Program-made: the position numbers and the translations under genes | Shown here: in pieces, positions 44,577-55,777 of the stretch | How the letters are laid out: each line of letters opens with the position of its first letter | Position numbering within the stretch: position 1 is the stretch's first letter | The notes under the pieces: generated by a model | What the model was told of the DNA's origin: nothing | Databases searched by the model: none | The model's input: only the letters and a program-made list of their open reading frames with translations | NCBI RefSeq assembly: GCF_012584455.1 | Contig: NZ_JABAEB010000018.1 | Span: 1-64,000 of the forward strand | DNA: 64,000 bases | Direction: 5' to 3' | From: Shewanella oncorhynchi | GTDB taxonomy: Bacteria; Pseudomonadota; Gammaproteobacteria; Enterobacterales; Shewanellaceae

Positions 44577-44714
44577 ATGAGTAAACGTACTTTTCAACCT
44601 AGCAACCTGAAGCGCAAGCGTTCTCACGGCTTCCGCGCTCGTATGGCTACTGTAGGCGGCCGTAAGGTGCTTGCACGTCGTCGTGCGAAAGGTCGCGCTC
44701 GTTTATCTGCTTAA
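44577..44714 (+). CDS. rpmH: 50S ribosomal protein L34
   Basis: A 45-residue, very basic ribosomal protein ([20 protein letters not shown] at its start, ending in RARLSA). It is the first gene of the rpmH-rnpA-yidD-yidC run and is divergent from dnaA, a near-universal bacterial arrangement. Confidence 0.98.
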
Positions 44715-44729
44715 TAAGTGGGTAACTAG

Positions 44730-45086
44730 TTGACTAGCTATACCTTTTCGCGGGAGTTACGTTTGTTAACTCCCGCGCAATTTAAATCTGTATTTTCCAA
44801 TCCCATCAAAGCATCTTCTGCTGAAATTACCTTGCTCGCTATTCCTAACACGGAACAACATCCGCGTATGGGCCTTACTGTTGCTAAACGCTATGTAAAA
44901 CGCGCCAATCAACGTAACCGTATTAAGCGCGTGATCAGAGATAGTTTTCGCTTAAATCAACACGACATTCCTCATCTTGATATTGTTGTGCTTGTCAGAA
45001 ATGGCGTGATGGAAATGGAAAACGCTGAAATCAACAAATTGATAGAAAAGCTATGGCGCAAACTCAGTCGCCGCTACAATGGCTAG
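44730..45086 (+). CDS. rnpA: ribonuclease P protein component
   Basis: 118 residues. The RNP motif [21 protein letters not shown] is split by short linkers, with the conserved [14 protein letters not shown]-terminus. It binds RNase P RNA and helps process pre-tRNA 5' ends. The start is TTG, 15 bases after rpmH; no ATG gives the conserved N-terminus. The 3' end overlaps yidD by 34 bases. Confidence 0.96.
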
Positions 45087-45307
45087 CGACCACGTTAATT
45101 CGTGGCTATCAAGTATTCATAAGCCCTATACTGGGCCCTCGATGCCGTTTCAATCCCACCTGCTCTCACTACGCTATTGAAGCAATAAAAGTGCATGGAA
45201 CCGCGAAAGGTTGTTGGTTTGCATTGAAACGCATATTAAAATGTCACCCTTTACATCCCGGCGGTAGTGATCCCGTCCCCCCTAAAAATGATAGGTGTAA
45301 TAAATAG
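45053..45307 (+). CDS. yidD: membrane protein insertion efficiency factor YidD
   Basis: An 84-residue YidD with the amphipathic N-terminus and the conserved [19 protein letters not shown] and [15 protein letters not shown] blocks. It associates with the inner membrane and aids insertion with YidC. The start lies inside rnpA, overlapping by 34 bases; the stop is 3 bases before yidC, so translation is coupled. Confidence 0.95.
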
Positions 45308-45310
45308 GCT

Positions 45311-46939
45311 ATGGAATCTCAACGCAATATATTGCTCATAGGACTACTGTTTGTCAGCTTTTTGCTGTGGCAACAGTGGCAAGCAGACAAAGCTCCTAAA
45401 CCCGTTGCAACCGAATCGTCCTTAGTGGCGAACGCGGCAAGCTCGCACAGTGCCGATGTTCCAGAAGCTGATACAGGTGTTCCTGCTGCAGCAGTTACTG
45501 CAAACAGCAAACTGATTACGGTAAAAACAGATCAGTTAGACATTCAGATCAATCCAGTGGGTGGTGACATCGTTTTTGCTGCGTTAGTTTCGCACAAAAA
45601 AGAACTAGAGAAAGATCAACCATTTGTATTGCTTGAGCAAACGAATGATTTCACTTATATCGCTCAAAGCGGCCTAATTGGTCGCGATGGTATCGATAGC
45701 AGCGCAAAAGGCCGTGCCGCATTTAGCACAACGGCAACTGAATATACCTTAGCCGAAGGCCAAGATACCTTAGAAGTACCGTTAACTTATATCGCTGACA
45801 ATGGTGTGACTTATACTAAAGTGTTCGTATTCCATCGCGGTAAGTTCAACATAGATGTTGACTATAAAATCAACAACACTTCAGCAGCACCGCTGCAAGT
45901 TCAGATGTACGGTCAGATTAAACAAACGATCAAGCCATCTGAAAGCAGCATGATGATGCCTACCTATCGTGGTGGTGCGTTCTCAACGAATGATGTGCGC
46001 TATGAAAAATACAACTTTGACGACATGGCCAAAAGTAACCTGAACCAAGCCACTTTAGGCGGTTGGGCAGCCATGTTACAACACTATTTCGTTTCAGCTT
46101 GGGTGCCACCCGCAACTGACAGCAACACTATTTTTTCTAGTGTCAGTGCTGGCGGTTTAGCTAATATTGGTTTCCGCGGCGCGGTATACGATATTGCACC
46201 TGGTGCCAGCCAAGAAATTAGCTCACAGTTCTATGTTGGTCCTAAGGATCAAGCGGCACTGTCAGCGATTTCTGAAACCTTAAACCTAGTGGTCGATTAC
46301 GGTTTCTTATGGTGGTTAGCGGTTCCTATTCACTGGCTATTGATGTTCTATCAATCATTCGTCGGTAACTGGGGTGTGGCAATTATTCTAATCACGTTAA
46401 CCGTTCGTGGTTTACTGTTCCCGCTGACAAAAGCACAGTACACCTCAATGGCGAAGATGCGTAACCTACAACCTAAGCTGACAGATTTAAAAGAACGCTT
46501 TGGTGATGACCGTCAAAAGATGGGTCAAGCCATGATGGAACTGTATAAGAAAGAAAAAGTTAACCCTATGGGTGGCTGTTTACCTATTATTTTACAGATG
46601 CCAATCTTCATTGCTTTATACTGGGTATTGCTAGAAAGCTTCGAATTACGTCATGCACCATTTATGCTGTGGATCCACGATTTATCGGTACAAGATCCTT
46701 ACTACATACTGCCGCTGCTGATGGGCGTCTCTATGTTTGTAATGCAGAAGATGCAACCAATTGCGCCGACAATGGATCCAATGCAAGTGAAAATGATGCA
46801 ATGGATGCCAGTAATCTTTACCGTATTCTTCCTGTGGTTCCCATCAGGTCTAGTACTGTACTGGTTAGTAGGTAACATAGTTGCCATCACGCAGCAGAAG
46901 ATTATTTATGCAGGTCTTGAGAAAAAAGGCTTAAAATAA
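45311..46939 (+). CDS. yidC: membrane protein insertase YidC
   Basis: A 542-residue inner-membrane insertase of the Oxa1 family. An N-terminal anchor (about 5-20) is followed by a large periplasmic beta-sandwich (about 60-330) and the conserved five-helix core, with positively charged cytoplasmic loops ([19 protein letters not shown]). It inserts F1F0 subunits such as AtpE, encoded at 57033. Confidence 0.98.
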   Translation: MESQRNILLIGLLFVSFLLWQQWQADKAPKPVATESSLVANAASSHSADVPEADTGVPAAAVTANSKLITVKTDQLDIQINPVGGDIVFAALVSHKKELEKDQPFVLLEQTNDFTYIAQSGLIGRDGIDSSAKGRAAFSTTATEYTLAEGQDTLEVPLTYIADNGVTYTKVFVFHRGKFNIDVDYKINNTSAAPLQVQMYGQIKQTIKPSESSMMMPTYRGGAFSTNDVRYEKYNFDDMAKSNLNQATLGGWAAMLQHYFVSAWVPPATDSNTIFSSVSAGGLANIGFRGAVYDIAPGASQEISSQFYVGPKDQAALSAISETLNLVVDYGFLWWLAVPIHWLLMFYQSFVGNWGVAIILITLTVRGLLFPLTKAQYTSMAKMRNLQPKLTDLKERFGDDRQKMGQAMMELYKKEKVNPMGGCLPIILQMPIFIALYWVLLESFELRHAPFMLWIHDLSVQDPYYILPLLMGVSMFVMQKMQPIAPTMDPMQVKMMQWMPVIFTVFFLWFPSGLVLYWLVGNIVAITQQKIIYAGLEKKGLK

Positions 46940-46977
46940 GCCCTACCTTTAGCAAAGCATAAAGTGAAAATAATACT

Positions 46978-47002
46978 AAAGGCGGCTTAATTAGCCGCCT
47001 TT
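46978..47002 (+). terminator. intrinsic terminator after yidC
   Basis: The stem AAAGGCGGCT / AGCCGCCTTT has a 5-base loop and a short T run. Confidence 0.75.
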
Positions 47003-47045
47003 TCCTTTACATGATTTGGTAGATATTAGTTTGGTGGGTATTTCC

Positions 47046-48407
47046 GTGACAACTGACACTATCGTGGCTCAAGCCACCGCGCCCGGACGTGGCGGCGTTG
47101 GCATCATCCGAATTTCAGGCAACAAGGCCAGTGATGTCGCTATGGCCGTATTGGGTCATCTTCCTAAAACGAGATATGCCGATTATTGCGACTTTAAAAG
47201 TGCAACAGGCCAAGTAATCGACCAAGGCATAGCGCTGTTTTTTAAAGGACCCAATTCCTTTACCGGCGAAGATGTATTGGAACTTCAAGGCCACGGCGGC
47301 CAAATCGTTCTAGACATGCTGATCAAACGTGTAATGGAAGTCGGTGGTATTCGAATAGCCAAACCCGGTGAGTTCAGCGAACAAGCCTTTATGAACGACA
47401 AGCTAGACTTAACCCAAGCCGAAGCGATTGCCGATCTTATCGATGCCACCAGTGAGCAAGCGGCTAAAAGTGCGCTGCAATCACTCCAGGGTGAATTTTC
47501 TAAGGAAGTTCATGAGCTGGTGGATCAAGTCACTAACCTACGTTTATATGTAGAAGCTGCGATTGATTTCCCCGATGAAGAAGTCGACTTTTTAAGTGAT
47601 GGTAAAATTGCCAATGCACTCTACAAAATCATCGACAAACTCGACCTAGTGCAAGCCAGTGCTAAACAAGGTTCTATCATCCGCGAAGGCATGAAAGTCG
47701 TGATCGCGGGTCGTCCCAACGCCGGAAAATCCAGCTTATTAAACGCCTTAGCCGGTAAAGAATCGGCTATCGTTACCGAAATTGCTGGTACAACACGGGA
47801 TGTATTACGCGAGCACATCCACTTAGATGGCATGCCACTGCACATTATCGATACCGCAGGCCTACGTGATACGACAGATACCGTTGAACAAATTGGTATA
47901 GAACGCGCTTGGAATGAAATAAACAGTGCCGATCGGGTGTTATTTATGGTTGATGGCACCACCACTGCCGCCGTTAATCCCTATGATATTTGGCCTGACT
48001 TTGTCGATCGCCTGCCCTCAAATTTAGGTGTGACAGTGATCCGCAATAAAGCCGATCTCACTGGCGAAGACTTAATGATGACAGAGGAACAAGGTTATAG
48101 TGTTTACCGGATCTCGGCTAAAACGGGCTTAGGTGTTGAACAGTTAAAGCAGCATTTAAAATCACTCATGGGCTACCAGAGTAACCTCGAAGGTGGCTTT
48201 ATCGCCCGGCGTCGTCACTTAGAAGCCCTTGAACTCGCCGCAAGCCATCTGCAATTGGGTAAAGAACAATTAGAAGTATATCTAGCAGGAGAACTGCTGG
48301 CAGAAGAGTTACGCATGTGCCAATTAGCACTATCAGAAATCACTGGCCGCTTCACCTCAGATGATCTCTTAGGCAAAATTTTTAGCTCTTTCTGTATCGG
48401 AAAATAA
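47046..48407 (+). CDS. mnmE: tRNA modification GTPase MnmE
   Basis: 453 residues from GTG 47046 ([16 protein letters not shown]), the usual family length; an upstream TTG reading adds 10 unlikely residues. The N-terminal tetrahydrofolate-binding domain covers about 1-120. The G domain has G1 GRPNAGKS at 222-229 and NKAD. The C-terminus is FCIGK with catalytic Cys450. With MnmG (51175) it installs cmnm5 on U34 of several tRNAs. Confidence 0.98.
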   Translation: MTTDTIVAQATAPGRGGVGIIRISGNKASDVAMAVLGHLPKTRYADYCDFKSATGQVIDQGIALFFKGPNSFTGEDVLELQGHGGQIVLDMLIKRVMEVGGIRIAKPGEFSEQAFMNDKLDLTQAEAIADLIDATSEQAAKSALQSLQGEFSKEVHELVDQVTNLRLYVEAAIDFPDEEVDFLSDGKIANALYKIIDKLDLVQASAKQGSIIREGMKVVIAGRPNAGKSSLLNALAGKESAIVTEIAGTTRDVLREHIHLDGMPLHIIDTAGLRDTTDTVEQIGIERAWNEINSADRVLFMVDGTTTAAVNPYDIWPDFVDRLPSNLGVTVIRNKADLTGEDLMMTEEQGYSVYRISAKTGLGVEQLKQHLKSLMGYQSNLEGGFIARRRHLEALELAASHLQLGKEQLEVYLAGELLAEELRMCQLALSEITGRFTSDDLLGKIFSSFCIGK

Positions 48408-48430
48408 CTAACCTTAATATTATTTCCATA

Positions 48431-48463
48431 AAATCAGCCCATACAATATGGGCTGATTTTTTA
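48431..48463. terminator. bidirectional terminator between mnmE and the POT gene
   Basis: A 13-bp perfect stem, AAATCAGCCCATA / TATGGGCTGATTT, has a CAA loop and a T6 run on the plus strand. Confidence 0.88.
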
Positions 48464-48490
48464 TCTACAACCGAATATTTCCACCCATCC

Positions 48491-50044
48491 TCATGATTCG
48501 ACGTGGCGGTAATGATCTTGCATTTGATAGGATCTTGCATAAAGCGCAAACATCAATGCCGCCAAGATGGCAAAACCTGCGAAGAAAAACATCTGAAATG
48601 CAGTAATACTGATCCCCGTCTGGGCAATTTGCTCAGTCACAGCCGGACTTTTCACACTGACGTTCGCCAGTAACACCCATAAGTTACCGACGGTCACCGA
48701 TAAGGTCCAAAAACTCATGATAGTGCCTTTCATGGCTTTAGGCGCTTGGCTGTAGGCAAACTCTAGCCCAGTGGCAGAGACTAATACTTCACCAAAGGTG
48801 AGCAAAGCATAGGGCACAATCTGCCAAAATATTGATAATACCGAGCCGCCATCCATCACCAATTGAATGCTACCAACGACTATCCAACTCACGCCCGTGA
48901 TGGCAATCCCTGCCCCCATTTTACGCAAAGCAGTTAACTTTATACCCATACGCTCAATCGCCGGATATAACACAAAGTTATTAAATGGGATAAGTAACAT
49001 AACTAATAATGGGTTTAAAGCTTGCATCATGGCGGGTTCAAACCATTCCGGTTTAGACATGTCATTGGCTTGCAGTATCCAAGTGGACGCTTTCTGATCG
49101 AACAAAGACCAAAAAGGAGTCACTAACGCAAATAATATTAAGATCCGTAGTACTGAGCGTACCCCATCAACAGCGATATCCGGATGGATCCCCCTAGCCC
49201 GTTCGAGTTGCAATGAAGCCCCTGCGCCAACAAATCCCATCACAAGCACTAACGCACAACACAAACCAGCAACGATACCTAAGGTTGGAATATTCACTAA
49301 AGCATACGCTGCAGAAATTATCCCAACTAAAGCTAACACTAAACCTATGTTGGCTTGACCAGCAATTTTAGTGAGCAATGCGGTACGAATAACGGGTAAA
49401 AAACCATGGGGATTTTTCGGTTCAGGTGGCATATGCACATAGCGTTTGCGGCCTAACCAGAAGAACACAGTTGCAATAAACATTAAGACACCAGGGATCC
49501 CAAATGCGACCGCAGCACCATAATATTTCAATAGTAATGGCATCGATAACGAGGCGAAGAAGGAGCCAAAGTTAATCGTAAAATAAAACAGATCAAACGC
49601 TTTCTGCGCCAATGTTTTATTGGTTTGATCAAATTGATCACCCATAAAGGAAGAAACCAAGGGCTTAATCCCACCCGATCCGAGCGCAATTAAAAATAAT
49701 CCCGTATAAAACCCTTGAATACTGTGTTCAAAAATAGCGAGAAACGCATGACCAACACAATAAATTAAACTTAACCATAAGATAGTATTGTATTTACCGA
49801 AAAAACGATCGGCAATCCAACCACCGAGTAACGGGAAAAAGTACACTCCAATGACAAAGGAATGGAACACATCCTTAGCCATAGTTCCGCGCAGTTCTTC
49901 TGGAATAGACAACAAAAGTGCTGTCATCAAGAATGGGGTAAGAATATTCCGCATACCGTAAAAGCTAAAACGTTCACAAGCTTCACTGGCTATGATGTAA
50001 GGAATTTGCCGTGGCCACTGGGGCGCATTTACGGGTGTTGTCAT
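48491..50044 (-). CDS. POT/PTR2-family proton-dependent peptide transporter
   Basis: A 517-residue, about 14-helix MFS transporter. The ExxERFxxY motif of proton-coupled oligopeptide transporters is present: Glu21, Glu24 and Arg25 in EACERFSFYGMRNIL, with a PTR2-type GGWIADRFFGKYNTI loop. It imports di- and tripeptides with protons. The exact substrate is unknown. It stands alone next to the origin, between mnmE and mioC. Confidence 0.92.
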   Translation of the reverse strand: MTTPVNAPQWPRQIPYIIASEACERFSFYGMRNILTPFLMTALLLSIPEELRGTMAKDVFHSFVIGVYFFPLLGGWIADRFFGKYNTILWLSLIYCVGHAFLAIFEHSIQGFYTGLFLIALGSGGIKPLVSSFMGDQFDQTNKTLAQKAFDLFYFTINFGSFFASLSMPLLLKYYGAAVAFGIPGVLMFIATVFFWLGRKRYVHMPPEPKNPHGFLPVIRTALLTKIAGQANIGLVLALVGIISAAYALVNIPTLGIVAGLCCALVLVMGFVGAGASLQLERARGIHPDIAVDGVRSVLRILILFALVTPFWSLFDQKASTWILQANDMSKPEWFEPAMMQALNPLLVMLLIPFNNFVLYPAIERMGIKLTALRKMGAGIAITGVSWIVVGSIQLVMDGGSVLSIFWQIVPYALLTFGEVLVSATGLEFAYSQAPKAMKGTIMSFWTLSVTVGNLWVLLANVSVKSPAVTEQIAQTGISITAFQMFFFAGFAILAALMFALYARSYQMQDHYRHVES

Positions 50045-50294
50045 GGATAATCCTATTATAATTATTTGATTTTAAATGAAATTAACTTTTTAAATATATT
50101 AATTATGTATCAAGAAGCTAAAGGTAACATGTAAGCGAAACCAACCTTATATAAAGGATGCAAAAACTGCAAAAATCACATATTGCTTCTGTGGTCCTAT
50201 CCACATTTCCTTTATGATGAACATAATAATAGCCATTCAGCTATCTATTTAATTGAAATTAGTTTTAAAAACAACAACACACTGAGAAATCATA
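50045..50294. promoter_or_regulatory. POT-mioC divergent region
   Basis: 250 A/T-rich bases. CTATCCACA (50197-50205) is one mismatch from a DnaA box, recalling the DnaA-controlled mioC promoter of E. coli. No ORF. Confidence 0.4.
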
Positions 50295-50735
50295 ATGGCA
50301 AAGATTGAAGTAATCGTTGGTACAACATTGGGCAGTGCAGAGTATGTTGCCGACGAAATGATGGCCCAATTAACGGAGCAAGGACACCAAGTTCAAGTTC
50401 ATTTAACCCCAACATTGTGCGAAATAGACACCCATGCACTGTGGATTATCGTGTCATCAACTCATGGAGCTGGTGATCTTCCAGATAATATTCAGCCTTT
50501 TTTCAACGAAATTACCGAGCAAAAACCGGATCTCAGCCAAGTAAACTTTGCCTTATGTGCAATTGGTGACTCAAGTTACGATACCTTTTGCCAAGGCCCA
50601 GAAAAATTAATTTCGGCCATTCAAGACTGCGATGCAAAAGCCTTTGTGGATAAGATCCAGATCGATGTACAGCTTGATCCTGTGCCGGAAGACCCAGCCC
50701 TTGCATGGTTAGCACAATGGCAACAGGACATTTAA
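50295..50735 (+). CDS. mioC: FMN-binding protein MioC
   Basis: A 146-residue flavodoxin-like protein with the FMN phosphate loop GTTLGSAEYVAD near residue 9 and SSTHGAGDLPDN. In E. coli MioC takes part in biotin synthesis as an electron carrier, and its transcription enters oriC. The placement directly upstream of the origin is the same here. Confidence 0.95.
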   Translation: MAKIEVIVGTTLGSAEYVADEMMAQLTEQGHQVQVHLTPTLCEIDTHALWIIVSSTHGAGDLPDNIQPFFNEITEQKPDLSQVNFALCAIGDSSYDTFCQGPEKLISAIQDCDAKAFVDKIQIDVQLDPVPEDPALAWLAQWQQDI

Positions 50736-51174
50736 GATCGCTTATTGGATAAGGTCCCGATCTATGTACAGTTTAGATCCTATTTATCCACAATTTACTT
50801 GTTTAAAGTATAAACATGTGGATAAGCTATTATTTAGATCTGATCAACCTCTGTACTATTCACAGTCCGATCTGCTTAATGATCCGCCTTGTGGATAAGT
50901 AGGCGATCTATCCCCATGTTTAATGACATTAGATCGCGATCAGATCACAGGATCAAGATCGCGCTAATTAATGATTTATATAATGAATTTGGGTTATGCA
51001 CAGAAAAACGCGATCCTAATAGTAAACATAATAAGAAGATCTATATAAAGATCTTAAGATCTATTAGTCCTGATCATCTCGATCGAACAGCGTAAAATGA
51101 TCATTCACCTAAGACGAAGCAAATGCTAAAATGCTCGGCTCGTACTGAGTCTCTTAGCAATTGAAGGTAGTGGC
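50736..51174. other. oriC: replication origin oriC
   Basis: A 439-base intergenic region between mioC and mnmG, as in E. coli. Perfect DnaA boxes: TTATCCACA at 50784-50792 (+), its complement at 50817-50825 and 50890-50898 (-), and TTATGCACA at 50994-51002 (+). Weaker ones: CTATTCACA 50856-50864 and CTATCCCCA 50908-50916. About 20 GATC sites for Dam/SeqA. A/T-rich GATCT repeats at 51038, 51050 and 51058 on the mnmG side look like the 13-mer DNA unwinding element. Confidence 0.93.
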
Positions 51175-53064
51175 ATGCATTTTCATGAACGGTTTGATGT
51201 TATTGTTGTTGGTGGTGGTCATGCCGGAACTGAAGCCGCGTTGGCAGCAGCAAGAATGGGATCAAAAACATTATTACTAACGCACAATATCGATACGTTA
51301 GGACAAATGTCATGTAATCCAGCGATCGGTGGCATAGGCAAAGGCCATTTAGTGAAAGAAATTGACGCCTTAGGTGGTGCAATGGCAATCGCAACCGATT
51401 ATGCAGGGATCCAATTTAGAACCTTAAATTCAAGTAAAGGCCCAGCAGTACGAGCAACACGAGCACAAGCTGACCGTGCACTGTATCGTCAAAAAATCCA
51501 AAATATATTACAAAACCAACCTAACTTACGTATTTTCCAACAAGCCGTAGATGACTTAATTGTTGAAAATCATCAAGTAGTTGGTGTAGTTACCCAAATG
51601 GGTTTAGCTTTTGAATCTCCAGCTGTTGTATTAACAGCAGGTACATTCTTAAGCGGCAAAATTCATATAGGCTTAGAAAACTACAGCGGTGGTCGTGCAG
51701 GCGATCCACCAGCGATTGCTTTAGCAAATCGATTACGTGAATTACCGATCCGAGTCGGTCGTTTAAAAACAGGTACACCGCCACGTATCGATGCAAACAC
51801 GATCGATTTTTCTCAAATGGCTGAACAAAAAGGTGATTCTCCGTTACCTGTCATGTCATTTATGGGGGATATCAGTCATCATCCAAAACAGATTTCTTGC
51901 TGGATCACTCACACCAATGAAAAAACCCATGAAATTATTCGTGGTGGTTTAGACAGAAGCCCTATGTATTCAGGCGTCATCGAAGGTATTGGTCCACGTT
52001 ATTGCCCATCGATTGAAGACAAGATCCACCGCTTTGCGGATAAATCTTCGCATCAGATCTTCATCGAACCAGAAGGTTTAAATACCAATGAGATCTATCC
52101 TAACGGGATCTCTACTAGTTTACCTTTCGATGTACAGTTGAATTTAGTACGTTCGATCAAAGGCATGGAAAACGCAGAAATCATGCGTCCAGGTTATGCG
52201 ATCGAATACGATTATTTCGATCCAAGAGATCTAAAAAACTCATTAGAAACCAAAGCGATCAACGGTTTATTCTTCGCTGGCCAAATAAACGGCACTACAG
52301 GTTATGAAGAAGCCGGTGCTCAAGGTTTGTTAGCAGGCATGAATGCCTCACTGCAAGTGCAAGGCAAAGAAGCCTGGTGTCCACGCCGTGACGAAGCGTA
52401 TCTTGGAGTGCTAGTTGACGATTTATCGACTCTGGGTACCAAAGAACCGTACCGCATGTTTACTAGTCGTGCCGAATACCGTTTGCTACTCCGTGAAGAT
52501 AACGCTGATATTCGCTTAACGGCAAAAGGTCGCGAATTAGGTTTAGTTGACGACACTCGCTGGGCGGCATTTAGTGAGAAGTTAGAATCGATCGAACTTG
52601 AGTTACAACGTTTGCGCGCTCAATGGGTGCATCCAAATTCACCTTTGATCCATGCGTTAAACCCACACTTGAATACGCCTATCTCTCGCGAAGCATCATT
52701 TGAAGAATTACTGCGTCGTCCAGAAATGGATTACAGCAAGTTGATGCAGATCGAAGGTTTTGGTCCAGGGCTTGAAGATCCACAGGCGGCTGAGCAAGTT
52801 CAGATCCAAGTTAAGTATTCTGGTTATATTCAACGTCAGCAGGAAGAGATCAACAAAGCTGTGCGTAATGAGAACACTGGTTTGCCTTTGACGCTCGATT
52901 ACAAAGAAGTACCGGGCTTGTCGAACGAGGTGATTGCTAAGTTAAATAACCATAAACCAGAAACCATAGGCCAAGCCTCACGGATCTCTGGTATTACGCC
53001 TGCGGCTATTTCAATTTTGTTGGTTCACCTCAAAAAGCGTGGCTTATTACGTAAGAGTGCGTAA
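51175..53064 (+). CDS. mnmG: tRNA uridine 5-carboxymethylaminomethyl modification enzyme MnmG
   Basis: 629 residues, the FAD-binding partner of MnmE. The dinucleotide loop [17 protein letters not shown] starts at residue 13; the family blocks [22 protein letters not shown] and [10 protein letters not shown] are present. Nine GATC sites lie within 52022-52262. Upstream oriC and downstream rsmG are in standard order. Confidence 0.98.
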   Translation: MHFHERFDVIVVGGGHAGTEAALAAARMGSKTLLLTHNIDTLGQMSCNPAIGGIGKGHLVKEIDALGGAMAIATDYAGIQFRTLNSSKGPAVRATRAQADRALYRQKIQNILQNQPNLRIFQQAVDDLIVENHQVVGVVTQMGLAFESPAVVLTAGTFLSGKIHIGLENYSGGRAGDPPAIALANRLRELPIRVGRLKTGTPPRIDANTIDFSQMAEQKGDSPLPVMSFMGDISHHPKQISCWITHTNEKTHEIIRGGLDRSPMYSGVIEGIGPRYCPSIEDKIHRFADKSSHQIFIEPEGLNTNEIYPNGISTSLPFDVQLNLVRSIKGMENAEIMRPGYAIEYDYFDPRDLKNSLETKAINGLFFAGQINGTTGYEEAGAQGLLAGMNASLQVQGKEAWCPRRDEAYLGVLVDDLSTLGTKEPYRMFTSRAEYRLLLREDNADIRLTAKGRELGLVDDTRWAAFSEKLESIELELQRLRAQWVHPNSPLIHALNPHLNTPISREASFEELLRRPEMDYSKLMQIEGFGPGLEDPQAAEQVQIQVKYSGYIQRQQEEINKAVRNENTGLPLTLDYKEVPGLSNEVIAKLNNHKPETIGQASRISGITPAAISILLVHLKKRGLLRKSA

Positions 53065-53093
53065 AAGCTAGCTTAATCGCTGCTTAGGTCATA

Positions 53094-53124
53094 GAAGGGA
53101 AGCATTCAGGCTTCCCTTCATCGT
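53094..53124 (+). terminator. probable terminator after mnmG
   Basis: The stem GAAGGGAAGC / GCTTCCCTTC (53094-53103, 53110-53119) has a 6-base loop, but only a weak T stretch follows. Confidence 0.5.
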
Positions 53125-53181
53125 TTTCGGGCTTCATAATAGCCTTCGCGTTCATAATCGTATCTTTGTTGAGGTTGCTCA

Positions 53182-53802
53182 GTGTTATCTGCCCAGTTAG
53201 AGGCTTATTTAGCCGAAATTAATTTGCCCGCCACCGCCGAGCAGAAAAAACAACTAATTGATTTTGTTGGTATGCTCAACAAATGGAATAAAGCCTATAA
53301 CCTGACATCGGTGAGAGATCCTGAAGCTATGCTGATCCGTCATATCATGGACAGTTTAGTGGTTTCAAAACACCTGCAAGGTGAACGTTTTATCGATGTA
53401 GGCACTGGACCGGGTTTACCAGGGATCCCATTAGCCATTATGAATCCCGATAAAAAATTTGTGTTATTGGATAGCTTAGGTAAACGTATTCGTTTTCAAA
53501 AACAAGTGTCCTTTGAATTAGGCATACATAACATCAGCTCAGTTGAAAGCCGCGTAGAAGCTTATCAACCGGAGGATAAATTCGACGGCGTATTAAGTCG
53601 TGCATTTGCCTCAATCCAAGATATGCTGACTTGGTGCCATCATCTCCCCGCCGAACATGGACAGTTTTATGCACTTAAAGGCCAGTTGAATGATGAAGAG
53701 ATGCAACATATTCCAAGTGGATTTGTGGTGAAAGAAGTTATCGAGCTTAAGGTGCCTAAACTCGATGAAAAAAGACATTTATTGAAGATAATCAAAGAAT
53801 AA
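53182..53802 (+). CDS. rsmG: 16S rRNA m7G527 methyltransferase
   Basis: A 206-residue SAM-dependent GidB-family enzyme with the glycine-rich SAM loop [13 protein letters not shown] and the [19 protein letters not shown] block. It methylates G527 of 16S rRNA near the decoding centre. It begins 117 bases after mnmG and precedes parA. Confidence 0.97.
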   Translation: MLSAQLEAYLAEINLPATAEQKKQLIDFVGMLNKWNKAYNLTSVRDPEAMLIRHIMDSLVVSKHLQGERFIDVGTGPGLPGIPLAIMNPDKKFVLLDSLGKRIRFQKQVSFELGIHNISSVESRVEAYQPEDKFDGVLSRAFASIQDMLTWCHHLPAEHGQFYALKGQLNDEEMQHIPSGFVVKEVIELKVPKLDEKRHLLKIIKE

Positions 53803-53875
53803 CAGGCTTAAAAGTGATAAATAAATCATTTATAAGCAAGGGCAATAAACCAGCATTTACATACAGGGTGATATT

Positions 53876-54664
53876 GTGGGTAAAGTGATTGCCGTGGCTA
53901 ACCAGAAAGGTGGCGTAGGAAAAACAACTACTTGCGTTAACCTCGCCGCTTCGTTAGCAGCAACAAAACGTAAAGTATTATTGATCGATCTCGATCCTCA
54001 AGGTAATGCCACCATGGGGAGCGGTGTCGATAAGTATGACGTAGCTAATACAGCCTATGAATTATTGGTTGAAGAAAAATCCTTCGACGAGATCGTCATT
54101 AAAAACACTGCGGGTAAGTATGATCTGATCGCCAGTAATGGCGATGTCACTGCGGCAGAAATCAAATTGATGGAGTTTTTTGCCCGTGAGATCCGTTTGC
54201 GTAACGCACTCGCACCGATCAAAGATCAATATGATTATATCTTTATCGACTGCCCTCCTTCATTGAACATGTTGACCGTAAACGCTATGTCTGCGGCCGA
54301 CTCTGTACTCGTGCCTATGCAGTGTGAATATTATGCCCTCGAAGGCTTAACGGCACTGATTGATACCATCACTAAGCTCGCAGCTATGGTTAATCCTGGA
54401 CTTGGCATCGAAGGCATTTTACGTACTATGTATGATCCGCGTAATCGTTTATCTAATGATGTGTCCGATCAGCTAAAACAACATTTTGGTGACAAAGTCT
54501 ATCGTACCGTTATCCCACGTAATGTGAGGCTAGCAGAAGCACCAAGTTTTGGAGCGCCTGCTATGTATTACGATAAATCGAGTGCCGGCGCTAAGGCGTA
54601 TCTAGCGCTTGCGGGTGAAATGATCCGTCGTTCAGAACAACAAACTCAGGCTAAGCAAGCGTAA
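53876..54664 (+). CDS. parA: chromosome partitioning ATPase ParA (Soj)
   Basis: 262 residues with deviant Walker A KGGVGKT (11-17) and LLIDLDPQGN. It segregates replicated origins with ParB and parS. GTG start after AGGGTG. parB follows after 9 bases. The cognate parS sites in this window are at 23980, 27058 and 28390. Confidence 0.97.
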   Translation: MGKVIAVANQKGGVGKTTTCVNLAASLAATKRKVLLIDLDPQGNATMGSGVDKYDVANTAYELLVEEKSFDEIVIKNTAGKYDLIASNGDVTAAEIKLMEFFAREIRLRNALAPIKDQYDYIFIDCPPSLNMLTVNAMSAADSVLVPMQCEYYALEGLTALIDTITKLAAMVNPGLGIEGILRTMYDPRNRLSNDVSDQLKQHFGDKVYRTVIPRNVRLAEAPSFGAPAMYYDKSSAGAKAYLALAGEMIRRSEQQTQAKQA

Positions 54665-54673
54665 AGGATCACC

Positions 54674-55552
54674 ATGACGTTGAAGAAAAGAGGATTAGGC
54701 AAAGGGTTAGATGCCCTACTGAGTAACAGCCATGCCGCCAGTAAAAAGCACACTGACGAAGCTGATGTTGTCGATAAAAAAGAAGAGCTTATCCATCTCG
54801 ATTTAGACTTATTACAGCCAGGTAAGTATCAACCTCGTAAAGACATGTCCCCCGAAGCGTTGGAAGAACTGGCACACTCGATCCGCAATCAAGGCATTAT
54901 TCAGCCTATCGTTGTAAGACAAGTAACGAATAACATGTATGAGATTATTGCGGGTGAACGTCGTTGGCGTGCTGCGCAACTTGCTGGTTTGAATAAAATC
55001 CCCTGCATAGTAAAGCAAGTACCTGATGAAGCCGCTGTTGCTATTGCTTTGATTGAAAACATTCAGCGTGAAGACTTAAATGCCATGGAAGAAGCCATTG
55101 CATTGCAACGTTTAATGCAAGAGTTTGAACTGACTCACCAACAGGTTGCCGATGTTGTGGGAAAATCCAGAGCGAGTGTATCTAACTTGTTACGTTTAAA
55201 CGGCTTAAATGAGCCTGTTAAGCGTCTACTCGAGTATGGCGACATTGATATGGGTCATGCTCGCGCTTTGTTGGCAATTGAGGGAGAAGAACAAACAAAT
55301 CTTGCGAGATTAGTGGCCGCTAAGGAATTAACCGTTCGCGAAACTGAACGATTAATTAATCAAACCTTAAATCCGCCTAAACAAGCCGAAACTACGACTA
55401 AAGATCAAGATGTTTGTCGTTTAGAGCAGCAGTTAATTGAAAGATTAGGTGCCAAGGTTTCGATCGCTCATAGCAGTAAGGGCACGGGTAAAATTGTAAT
55501 TAACTATCAGAATCTGGCTGAATTAGACGGAATTCTTAGTAAAATTCATTAA
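54674..55552 (+). CDS. parB: chromosome partitioning protein ParB (Spo0J)
   Basis: 292 residues. The N-terminal CTPase/ParB domain carries the arginine patch GERRWRA (94-100) and the NIQREDLNAMEEA block. A helix-turn-helix (about 155-175, HQQVADVVGKSRASVSNLL) reads parS; the C-terminal dimer domain follows. It binds parS, spreads, and is moved by ParA. Confidence 0.97.
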   Translation: MTLKKRGLGKGLDALLSNSHAASKKHTDEADVVDKKEELIHLDLDLLQPGKYQPRKDMSPEALEELAHSIRNQGIIQPIVVRQVTNNMYEIIAGERRWRAAQLAGLNKIPCIVKQVPDEAAVAIALIENIQREDLNAMEEAIALQRLMQEFELTHQQVADVVGKSRASVSNLLRLNGLNEPVKRLLEYGDIDMGHARALLAIEGEEQTNLARLVAAKELTVRETERLINQTLNPPKQAETTTKDQDVCRLEQQLIERLGAKVSIAHSSKGTGKIVINYQNLAELDGILSKIH

Positions 55553-55777
55553 TGTCTGTAGATTAACAGTTTTTAATGTAAATTTGTGACAGATGCTAAT
55601 CTTACATTTTAACTCGTTTGGCGCGAGATCACGTTAAAAGTGTTGTTTTTCCTTATCTCAAAGTTGCAATGAAGGCGTGAAAAGGTATACTTTCGCAAGC
55701 TTTTTGTGCATCGACATAAATACGGGTATTTGTCATCCGGTCATCGAAACAAAAAGTATGAATGCGGAGAGGATGAA

